Both the position numbers and the translations under genes were made by a program. A stretch of 8,971 nt of DNA from Planctomycetia bacterium (GTDB taxonomy: Bacteria > Planctomycetota > UBA11346), in contig SYDV01000525.1 of NCBI GenBank assembly GCA_005801395.1, positions 1-8,971 on the forward strand, in the 5' to 3' direction. The notes beneath the pieces are model-generated. The model searched no databases and was not told the DNA's origin. It worked only from the letters and a program-made list of their open reading frames with translations. Positions 1 to 6,142 of the stretch are shown one piece after another (position 1 is the first letter of the stretch; every line of letters begins with the position of its first letter).

Positions 1-482
1 CCCAGCACCACCTGGGTGTCTCCTTCGCATGGGCACCAGGGCAGCATACCCATTGAATTATTTAATGCAAAAATAACCTTATCACATTGTCTGTTAAATC
101 GGGGGAAGATCATTGGTGTCATCAAACAAATCCGAAGCCTGGAACCGCATGGATGTGGGGTGCGGTTGGCAATCATCGTATATTTTGCCTTATTACCCAA
201 GATCCTTCTAAAAATCATGATCATCCTGGGCGCGCGACTATCGAAAATGTCAATCATTGCTTACGAGAATTATCCCATCGCGTCGATAAGGAAAAAATAA
301 CCAGTCTTGCTCTACCGCGACTTGCCACGGGAGTCGGCGGTTTGGAGTGGGCAGAAGTCGAGAAGCAGATTAAGCATCATCTAGGGGCATTAAAGATTCC
401 GGTGTATGTCTATGCAACCTACAAAAAAGGTATAGCAGCCGAAGAAAAAGGTTTGCCACCAGCTCAGAAGTCAGCGCATTAA
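1..482 (+). pseudogene. Macro-domain protein (ADP-ribose-binding family), 5' end off the window and frameshifted at a G5 run
   Basis: Positions 87-482 read in one frame as the C-terminal two thirds of a macro-domain protein. Visible blocks are NPKPGTAWMWG, PGRATIENVNHCLREL, the diagnostic LPRLATGVGGLEW, and IPVYVYATYKKG. Macro domains bind ADP-ribose or related metabolites; the substrate here is unknown. This frame is closed by a TAA at 63-65, so the N-terminal part is missing from it. The frame starting at position 1 is open through this stretch and encodes SHG and LFNAKITLS, which resemble the N-terminal half of the family from memory. Adding one G to the GGGGG at 101-105 would join both frames into about 160 codons, close to family length, with the start just left of the window. 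The gene is therefore either a pseudogene or carries a sequencing error. A shorter protein from the TTG at 87 would lack the first part of the fold and is unlikely to be functional. It is convergent with murQ. Confidence 0.62.
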
Positions 483-508
483 AATAGACTAGGCAACACA
501 ATTACCGA

Positions 509-559
509 TAGCGCCATTTGGAAATAACTTATTAATTAAGAGAATGTCAGATGGCGCTA
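509..559. terminator. Inverted repeat between the convergent macro-domain gene and murQ
   Basis: TAGCGCCAT at 509-517 is an exact inverted copy of ATGGCGCTA at 551-559, separated by 33 AT-rich bases. It lies between two convergent genes, and the right arm includes the murQ stop codon. This position suits a bidirectional terminator or a 3'-end stabilising stem. The loop is long and neither side has a clean T-tract, so it is not a textbook intrinsic terminator. Confidence 0.35.
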
Positions 560-1462
560 GGCTTTAATGATACGATCCAGTCGACCGTTATTTTGTTCTA
601 ATAATTGTTCAGCCTTTTCTAAATTGCACGAGCGGTGGTGCATGAGGACGGCGGTTTTTGCAGAACCACTAGCGGCATTTAATAGAGCAAAGCTGGCATT
701 GCGGTCGAGTCCAGTGAGGGTGGCGATAATACGTGCGGCGCGGTCACGTAATTTCGCATTGGTTGCGCGCACATCGACCATTAAATTACCGTAAACTTTT
801 CCCGACCGTACCATCAGCGCCGTAGAAATAGTATTGAGCGCTAATTTAGTGACGGTTCCGGCTTTCATGCGGGTTGAGCCGGTCAATACTTCAGGTCCGC
901 TGTCGAGAACGATTAAATGATCGGTATGTGCTGGGCATGTAATCGGGGTGCAACTGATAAACGCCGTATGCGTGCCTGCGGCTTTGCCAAAACGCACCGC
1001 GCCCAAGGCGTATGGTGTGGTGCCGCCGGCGGCGATGCCAATAACGGTATCACGCGAATTTAACTGTAAGGCGGATAAAGCGATATCAGCTCCGTTGGGG
1101 TCGTCTTCCATGCCTTCACTGGAGCGACGGAGTGCGCTATCGCCACCCGCAATAATGCCGATGAAACGACTGGGATCGACATGGAAGGTGGGAGGAGCCT
1201 CGGACGCATCCAGAACACCTAAGCGACCAGAGGTGCCCGCACCTAAATAAATAATACGGCCACCGGAAATGAAGTCGGCTTCGATATCTCGTAAGAAAGC
1301 GGAAATTAATAACGCGGCGTTGTCCATGGCGGTCAAAACCGCGCGATTTTCTTGATTGATAAGGGTTACTAAATCCGCGACTTCCAATTCATGCAGTCGC
1401 TCACTGTGGATATTTTGCTGTTCAGTGCGCACGTGTGATCGGTCAGGGGGGAGCGTGTTCAT
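557..1462 (-). CDS. murQ: N-acetylmuramic acid 6-phosphate etherase
   Basis: MurQ cleaves the D-lactyl ether of MurNAc-6-phosphate to give GlcNAc-6-phosphate and D-lactate, a cytosolic step of peptidoglycan recycling downstream of AnmK. The 301-residue protein has the usual length and is a single SIS-fold domain. It shows the sugar-phosphate loop LGAGTSGRLGVLDASEAPPT (residues 73-92), EGMEDD (116-121), the second SIS motif AAGGTTPY (144-151) and GSTRMKAGT (about 195-205). Glu88 in DASE and Glu119 in EGMED have the same 31-residue spacing as the catalytic pair Glu83/Glu114 known in the E. coli enzyme. The ATG at 1462 gives the full N-terminus, but I see no clear Shine-Dalgarno. It is last in the minus-strand series. 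A hairpin separates it from the upstream ThuA gene, so it may have its own promoter in the 91-base gap. Confidence 0.95.
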   Translation of the reverse strand: MNTLPPDRSHVRTEQQNIHSERLHELEVADLVTLINQENRAVLTAMDNAALLISAFLRDIEADFISGGRIIYLGAGTSGRLGVLDASEAPPTFHVDPSRFIGIIAGGDSALRRSSEGMEDDPNGADIALSALQLNSRDTVIGIAAGGTTPYALGAVRFGKAAGTHTAFISCTPITCPAHTDHLIVLDSGPEVLTGSTRMKAGTVTKLALNTISTALMVRSGKVYGNLMVDVRATNAKLRDRAARIIATLTGLDRNASFALLNAASGSAKTAVLMHHRSCNLEKAEQLLEQNNGRLDRIIKA

Positions 1463-1498
1463 GTGATTCGCACGTTAGCAAACAGGGTGAACAAGAAA

Positions 1499-1527
1499 AT
1501 GGGAGCCGTCCAACGGACAGCTCCCAT
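1499..1527 (-). terminator. Terminator-like hairpin after the ThuA gene
   Basis: ATGGGAGC (1499-1506) pairs perfectly with GCTCCCAT (1520-1527). Inside a single C/A mismatch, GTCC (1508-1511) pairs with GGAC (1515-1518) around an AAC loop. On the minus strand the stem is followed by TTTCTTGT, a short T-rich tail, as in an intrinsic terminator. It lies 27 bases past the ThuA stop codon and before the murQ start. It would end, or partly attenuate, transcription from ThuA into murQ. The other side (GTGTTTTCTTTG on the + strand) is also T-rich, so it might work both ways. Confidence 0.65.
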
Positions 1528-1553
1528 GTGTTTTCTTTGACACCACGCGTCGT

Positions 1554-2678
1554 TTATGGGGCAGCTTCAACGTTGACGGCTAAAATGTCGTTTGCGACTT
1601 TTTCAGCATCGGCTTTACGTTTATCCTTATCTTTTTCCTTGCTACCAAGTTGCGCTTCTATCGCGACATACATTTTATCTGCTTTGGCTTCGTCCCCAGT
1701 GGTCTTTTTGTCCCATGCAGCCAATAAAGCCGCTTCATCTTTTCCACTGAGTGCGGCTAATTGTTTTACTCCAGCAATAAACCCGACGGCACGGGATTCT
1801 TTTTCTAGCTTTTCTTGTAGTTCAGGATTCGGAGTAGCTGGGCCATCGGTTATTTTAGTCGCCCATTTAACACCTTCCAGCAGGTGCTTCTTAAAGCGAG
1901 CATCATTCCAGGTGGATTCATTGTGACCAAGATTGGTGTAAAATAATCGACCTGTGCCGTAGTCACGCACCCAAGCAACGGGAATCATGCGTGGGCGTTT
2001 TAATTCGGTTTTTTCCATGTTGATCGACATCAATACACGCACGGATTTTGGCTCGTAACCTTTGTACTGATAAATCTCTTCTTTGATGGTAAATTCAGGA
2101 TCCCACATGGACATCGTTGGATGCGAAGGTTCATGATTGGTAAAAGTGACCGTAGTTCCGGAATTCCATGGGTGACCAGCGAAACTGCCATTTATTAATT
2201 GTTGGTAAGGGGTGAAATTTGCCCCGGTGTCGGAAGCGCTATGAATGCCGACCATGGCTTTGCCAGATTTTAGCCAGGCATCAAATGCATCCCAGTTATC
2301 CTTGGTAATGCCAAGGTTTTCCTTGGTTGCGACCCATTCTGTTTCTGGCGTCTTGGCCGTCACGGGCTCATTCTTGCCTAGAATCGAACCGGTCGAGTAA
2401 AACATCATGACATCGGTATTCTTCAACAGTTCGGGCGTAATCAGGGTTGCGTCTTTTGAGCAACGGGTTTCGAATACGCCGGATTCTTTACCAATGGCGG
2501 TGACCATTTCTTCGGCCAAGGATAATTTATCCTGCGCTGGACGTTTCACCACGCTGTGTTGAAAGCCCGCTGACTGAGTGAGGAAAAATACTTGGAGGGG
2601 CTTGCCGTCTGCCGCTGTGGCAGCTGCACTGCACCAAACCGATAATGTGGCGGTTAAAAGACAGCATACGATACGCAT
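1554..2678 (-). CDS. Secreted ThuA-domain protein
   Basis: This is a ThuA-family protein with a glutamine-amidotransferase-like fold. The family is named after a trehalose-utilisation gene, and its biochemical role is not settled. From the ATG at 2678 it is 374 residues. It opens with a signal peptide (MRIVC, a hydrophobic stretch, then a likely cleavage after AAATAA), so the mature protein should lie outside the cytoplasmic membrane. The ThuA domain covers about residues 28-276. Its blocks include VFFLTQSAGFQH, VMMFYSTG, MVGIHSASD, SFAGHPW, TNHEPSHPT, and IPVAWVRDYGTGRLFYTNLGH near its end. About 95 residues follow, rich in Lys, Asp, Glu and Ala and predicted helical. The start was chosen because a GAAAGG sequence sits 7 bases upstream and the signal peptide begins there. 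A reading from 2765 would add 29 residues in front of the signal. It lies between anmK and murQ on the same strand. Confidence 0.88.
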   Translation of the reverse strand: MRIVCCLLTATLSVWCSAAATAADGKPLQVFFLTQSAGFQHSVVKRPAQDKLSLAEEMVTAIGKESGVFETRCSKDATLITPELLKNTDVMMFYSTGSILGKNEPVTAKTPETEWVATKENLGITKDNWDAFDAWLKSGKAMVGIHSASDTGANFTPYQQLINGSFAGHPWNSGTTVTFTNHEPSHPTMSMWDPEFTIKEEIYQYKGYEPKSVRVLMSINMEKTELKRPRMIPVAWVRDYGTGRLFYTNLGHNESTWNDARFKKHLLEGVKWATKITDGPATPNPELQEKLEKESRAVGFIAGVKQLAALSGKDEAALLAAWDKKTTGDEAKADKMYVAIEAQLGSKEKDKDKRKADAEKVANDILAVNVEAAP

Positions 2679-2685
2679 AATAAAA

Positions 2686-2691
2686 CCTTTC
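2686..2691 (-). promoter_or_regulatory. Ribosome binding site of the ThuA gene
   Basis: On the minus strand this reads GAAAGG, 7 bases before the ATG at 2678. It is the only clear Shine-Dalgarno sequence found at a gene start in the window. It decides between this start and the longer reading from 2765, because the signal peptide begins right at this ATG. Confidence 0.6.
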
Positions 2692-2848
2692 GCGCGATGA
2701 TTCGCTCGGAACGGGGAAGAGATAGGAAGGGAAATGGGAATCATACGTGAAAATACGTGCAACACCCACTTGCTGAATGATTAACGTACGGCCAATCAAT
2801 CGTGACGTTTACATTTCTTTGTAGAATCCCTGCGTCCCCAATAAACTA

Positions 2849-4021
2849 TCAAGGTAGAATCCATACCCCAGAGACGGGGGCTTTCACAACGCCCGTAATT
2901 TTCGGTACCGTAATGGGTGTGCGATCTTGGCATAAAGCGCCTAAAATCGCCATCGCTGCTGCTTCACGTAAGGTGGCGGGAAAGCCCAAATCGTCAGTGA
3001 CCACCACGGGTACGCCAGCGCGTTGGTTAATTTCCAACACTAAAGCACGATTACGTACGCCACCACCGGCTAACAATAAACGGTCAGCAGGCGCAGCTTG
3101 CTTGACAATGACGGTGGCGATGGCGGCGCAGGCGGTACGCAGCGCATCGTCGACGTGTTCTAATTCATGGCGACCAGCCCATTCACTTAATTCATCGCCC
3201 GTGCCAAGGCTACGTCCAGCATCGGCTTGATTATTTAATTGTTTAACCAAATCATTCATCGCGTTGGTGTCGACCGTCCCACGCATCGCATGGGCACCAT
3301 CGCGATCAAAAGGTTGATCAAGTAGTGCGCGTGCCATGCGGTCCAACACTTGGTTACAAGCGCAGACATCACCGCCCGCTAAGAGGCGAACATGTTCGTG
3401 CGCAGGTATGCGAGTAATATTGCAGAAGCCACCTAAATTAATGACCGTGCGATGTTCACTGACATGGCGAAACATAATGTAATCGGCCAAAGGCGTAATT
3501 GGTGCGCCTTGACCACCAGCAGCTAAATCGGCAGCGCGTAAATTGTAAACGACATCCGTACCGAGTGCCCACGCTATCGGATGTGGTGTCATAAATTGCC
3601 ACGATAGCGGTGGCTGATGGAAAACGGTTTGTCCATGAATGGAAATTAAATTAGCTGGTTTTCGTTCCAGGGCTTCTTGGATGGCGATTAAATGTAGTTT
3701 AGAGAAATCTTCGCCTAATTTAGCAATGTCGCCTGCTGTCATCGGTTGTTGTTCAGCAAGTGCACGCAGTCTTGGGCCGACATCACCAAGCGGTAAGCTG
3801 GCGTGGCCATCCAATTCAACGCGCATGGTTAGTCCATGTCCATCGATATTTAAGACGGCAACATCGATGCCGTCCATGCTGGTACCAGTCATGCAGCCGA
3901 CCACGCGACGATTATCGTGATGTCGTCGTGCGAGACGACTTTGTTCGTTGATGTCCAGATCTGGTCGCTCACCAAATTTAACCGGGAATTTAGGGAAACT
4001 ATGAATACGAGATTTAGGCAT
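2849..4021 (-). CDS. anmK: Anhydro-N-acetylmuramic acid kinase
   Basis: AnmK uses ATP to open the 1,6-anhydro ring of anhydroMurNAc and phosphorylate it to MurNAc-6-phosphate, the substrate of MurQ. The 390-residue protein belongs to the ASKHA (actin/hexokinase-like) superfamily. Visible motifs are the first phosphate loop GCMTGTSMDGIDVAV (residues 42-56), SIHGQTVFHQP (127-137), LRAADLAAGGQGAP (161-174) and INLGGFCNITR (194-204). Further on are GGDVCACNQVLD (216-227), PFDRDGA (237-243), LLAGGGVRN (316-324) and FPATLREAAAMAILG (347-361). The usual FDTGPGN is replaced by GGDVCACN; the Asp expected to act as base is kept. About 40 residues precede the first motif, longer than in E. coli, and no internal ATG would shorten this. 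It starts 14 bases after the GH20 stop, so the two genes are almost certainly cotranscribed. Confidence 0.94.
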   Translation of the reverse strand: MPKSRIHSFPKFPVKFGERPDLDINEQSRLARRHHDNRRVVGCMTGTSMDGIDVAVLNIDGHGLTMRVELDGHASLPLGDVGPRLRALAEQQPMTAGDIAKLGEDFSKLHLIAIQEALERKPANLISIHGQTVFHQPPLSWQFMTPHPIAWALGTDVVYNLRAADLAAGGQGAPITPLADYIMFRHVSEHRTVINLGGFCNITRIPAHEHVRLLAGGDVCACNQVLDRMARALLDQPFDRDGAHAMRGTVDTNAMNDLVKQLNNQADAGRSLGTGDELSEWAGRHELEHVDDALRTACAAIATVIVKQAAPADRLLLAGGGVRNRALVLEINQRAGVPVVVTDDLGFPATLREAAAMAILGALCQDRTPITVPKITGVVKAPVSGVWILP

Positions 4022-4035
4022 GAGTCATCCAGATG

Positions 4036-5823
4036 TCAGTTGTGATCAAGGTCATTGGCGAGTTGTTCGTAATGGCGACAACTGCTATCGAGTCCGCCAG
4101 GGCGCGAACGTGCGAGCCACAAAGCGCGATACAGTTTAATGCTGGTGCGCCAAATATTCGCGGCTTGTTTTCGCACGGCGAGATCGGTTTGCGGTACACA
4201 ACGAATAATGGCACGCATGATGGTATTGGCGACTTCATTGGCCATGAATTCGAGTTCATTGACCACTAAACGATTATGCGACAGATGCTCGGCTACGGAG
4301 GGCATGAGTCCGATGAGTAATTCTTGTCGTTGCAATAATGCTCGCCAAGTTGCGGCATCCCTTTGAATCATGGCCGATAAAGGCGCGGTGAATGGCGTAG
4401 TTTGATGAACGAATAACGCGCTAGCATTACGCAAAGGTCGTACTTTTCCGTCGTTTCCAGGCTTACCAGCGATCAGTCGTAAATCGTGATCTAAGTCACC
4501 ATAGGCATCTAACCAGCGGCCAACTTCTAACGATTTATCACCAAAGGCATGCAAACTCGATACGCGAGGATCGTACGCGGCTTCGCCGCTCCAGGCCCGA
4601 TGCGCTGCTTCACTGAGGGCATGCAAGGTGATGGGCCATTGTTGCCGATGACCCAAATCACCCCATGCCGTGGCTAAATAACCAGTAGCGCCATGTCGCG
4701 CACCATCGCGTGCAGCGACCAATAAATTTTCTCGTCGTTCACTGGTGCGACCAGTTATCGAACGCCAACAAGAGGTGCCTGGACAGACCCAGACTTCTCG
4801 ACCTGCCTGTCCTAATTGTGTACACCAACGGGCAAAGTCGAAATCTGGTTCATAACCCCAGGCCAAACAAATCAGATCATCTGGTAATTCACGTAGTGAT
4901 TCCGGATGCTCCAAAGCGATGTCGGCCCAAAACTGCGGACGTTTTCCGTGGCCTTTGACGGCCGCACAAACCTGTTTGACGAAATCCAAATAGACTGCCG
5001 AGCGACCACGTTGAGCGACTTCGTCACGCGAACGACCCTGTCCGATATCAAAGGTTTCATCGCAGCCAATATTGACCAAGGGACTAGCCACATTGGGTAA
5101 TAACTGGTCGAGCAAATCTTTGACTAAGGCGAGCGACCGAGGATCAGACGGGCATAAACTAAATCCGCCGGTACGCGTCACGAGGCCGTTGAAATCCCAC
5201 GTGCCATCCGGTGCAATTTCCGCCAGGGGGGCGTACTTAGCGTGTTTAAACCAGAATGCTAAATGACCGAAGCAGTTTTGATTGGCGGCTAGTTCAATGC
5301 CGCGCGAACGGCAATAAGCATCCAATGCGCGCATTTCTTCTGGCGTAATTGGCGAGGCATCGCGCCATACGTCTTCATGTCCGACATAGGCAAACGTGTG
5401 TTCCGTATAAAGCTGCAAATGATTTAATTTCCACCCGGCCATGATGTCGACCACGTGGTAGAGGTGTTGCATGGTTGGCACGCGATCACGACTGACATCC
5501 AACATGAAACCACGCGCGGCAAATACGGGCGCGTCATCAATGACTAAACACGGTAGCGAATCACCATATTGCACCCGTAATTGTGCTAGGGTTGCTGCGG
5601 CATGTCGTTGGCCAAGCTCGCTGCGCCAGGACCAGACGATGTCGTCGGCGGTGATGGCTAGGTGGTAGGCTTCGTCACCTGGAAAAGCGATGATGTCGCT
5701 ATCGATGGTTCGTGGTTCGTTGGCCGTGGACTTTCCTCCGCTCACCGTGAACTGACGTGGCGCAGGCAGCAGCAAAGGTGGCAGGTCGGACAACATGGGC
5801 GGGCATCGTTGGGAAAAGCCCAT
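4036..5823 (-). CDS. Glycoside hydrolase family 20-type beta-N-acetylhexosaminidase, probably cytosolic
   Basis: GH20 enzymes remove terminal beta-linked GlcNAc or GalNAc by substrate-assisted catalysis. From the ATG at 5823 the protein is 595 residues. A small N-terminal domain (about 1-100) precedes a TIM barrel that opens with RGFMLDVSRDRVPTM and continues with LNHLQLYTEHTFAYVGHE and IELAANQNCFGHL. The catalytic Asp-Glu pair is in NIGCDET (Asp255-Glu256), followed by PQFWADI and ATAWGDLGH near the end of the barrel. An all-helical-looking domain of about 170 residues ends the protein. No signal peptide is visible from any start, so it should act in the cytosol. Next to ampG and anmK this suggests that it splits GlcNAc from anhydroMurNAc, the role NagZ (GH3) has elsewhere. 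That substrate is inferred. Starts at TTG 5883 or ATG 5796 are possible; the latter gives 586 residues and begins just before the family-like LLLPAPR. None has a good Shine-Dalgarno. Confidence 0.88.
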   Translation of the reverse strand: MGFSQRCPPMLSDLPPLLLPAPRQFTVSGGKSTANEPRTIDSDIIAFPGDEAYHLAITADDIVWSWRSELGQRHAAATLAQLRVQYGDSLPCLVIDDAPVFAARGFMLDVSRDRVPTMQHLYHVVDIMAGWKLNHLQLYTEHTFAYVGHEDVWRDASPITPEEMRALDAYCRSRGIELAANQNCFGHLAFWFKHAKYAPLAEIAPDGTWDFNGLVTRTGGFSLCPSDPRSLALVKDLLDQLLPNVASPLVNIGCDETFDIGQGRSRDEVAQRGRSAVYLDFVKQVCAAVKGHGKRPQFWADIALEHPESLRELPDDLICLAWGYEPDFDFARWCTQLGQAGREVWVCPGTSCWRSITGRTSERRENLLVAARDGARHGATGYLATAWGDLGHRQQWPITLHALSEAAHRAWSGEAAYDPRVSSLHAFGDKSLEVGRWLDAYGDLDHDLRLIAGKPGNDGKVRPLRNASALFVHQTTPFTAPLSAMIQRDAATWRALLQRQELLIGLMPSVAEHLSHNRLVVNELEFMANEVANTIMRAIIRCVPQTDLAVRKQAANIWRTSIKLYRALWLARSRPGGLDSSCRHYEQLANDLDHN

Positions 5824-5893
5824 CTTAGCAAGATCGATCCGCTTGCGGTTACGTGGCCTAGAACCGCAGAACTCAGCAGGCAATGCGAGTGAT

Positions 5894-5922
5894 TTACGTC
5901 GGTAAGCGAATTGTCATGTCAA
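5894..5922 (-). promoter_or_regulatory. Possible promoter for the GH20-anmK operon
   Basis: On the minus strand 5922-5917 reads TTGACA, an exact sigma-70 -35 box. At the normal distance (17-19 bases) the -10 region is only ACGTAAAT-like, a poor match. Transcription would begin near 5885, leaving a leader of about 60 bases before the ATG at 5823. The position in the divergent gap is right, but only the -35 is convincing. Confidence 0.3.
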
Positions 5923-5933
5923 TTCATTGAGGC

Positions 5934-6046
5934 ATTCACAGGAGGCGCGGAGATCGGAGGAGGGGATAGAATGCGCTGATTTATCGAGCTCGAAGCCCTA
6001 ATTGTTCTTCTCCTCCGATGTCCGCGCCTCCGCGCCTCCTGTGAAT
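5934..6046. repeat. Large imperfect palindrome (REP/MITE-like) in the divergent intergenic region
   Basis: The left arm, 5934-5962, begins ATTCACAGGAGGCGCGGA and ends ATCGGAGGAG. The right arm, 6010-6046, is its inverse complement with 28 of 29 left-arm bases matched. The right arm carries one extra copy of the 8-base unit GGCGCGGA (as its complement), giving two tandem copies against one in the left arm. The 47-base loop contains GAGCTC and no gene. GC- and purine-biased short-unit repeats with such arms are typical of dispersed intergenic repeats in several bacterial phyla. As RNA either strand would form a very stable stem. It lies between the GH20 and ampG promoter regions, so it could also separate the two transcription units. 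Confidence 0.85.
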
Positions 6047-6067
6047 CGGATCTTGTGAATCGGATCT
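6040..6067. repeat. Two exact tandem copies of a 14-bp unit
   Basis: TGTGAATCGGATCT occurs at 6040-6053 and again, directly adjoining, at 6054-6067. The first copy overlaps the outer end of the right arm of the palindrome (TGTGAAT), so the duplication includes the element's edge. It lies 75 bases before the ampG start. It may be a replication-slippage duplication, or a pair of protein-binding sites upstream of ampG. Confidence 0.9.
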
Positions 6068-6142
6068 TCAATACGTTGTGGGTTTGCTGCTGGTTATCCT
6101 CAAGGGCCTTTCGCAAAGCGGAATGCTTTCCATCATCCGCCC

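Noticed and set aside
2527..2799. Minus-strand open frame of 90 codons at the 5' end of the ThuA gene
   Set aside because: It overlaps the ThuA signal peptide and domain in another frame and has no family-like sequence; the ThuA frame has a ribosome binding site and clear motifs.
2783..2809. AACGT / ACGTT inverted repeat between anmK and the ThuA gene
   Set aside because: Five base pairs with a 17-base loop and no T-tract; not a credible terminator or operator.
2821..2862. GTAGAATCC occurring twice (2821-2829 and 2854-2862) around the end of anmK
   Set aside because: A nine-base repeat is too short to argue for a duplicated gene end or an attachment site.
4036..5823. Alternative reading of the GH20 gene as a NagZ-type GH3 enzyme
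   Set aside because: It lacks GH3 motifs and has the Asp-Glu pair and TIM-barrel blocks of GH20.
6040..6067. Possible CRISPR repeats
   Set aside because: Only two adjoining 14-base copies with no spacer and no cas genes.
6115..6129. Small hairpin AAAGC-GGAAT-GCTTT just upstream of ampG
   Set aside because: Five base pairs only, expected by chance; no further sign of regulation.
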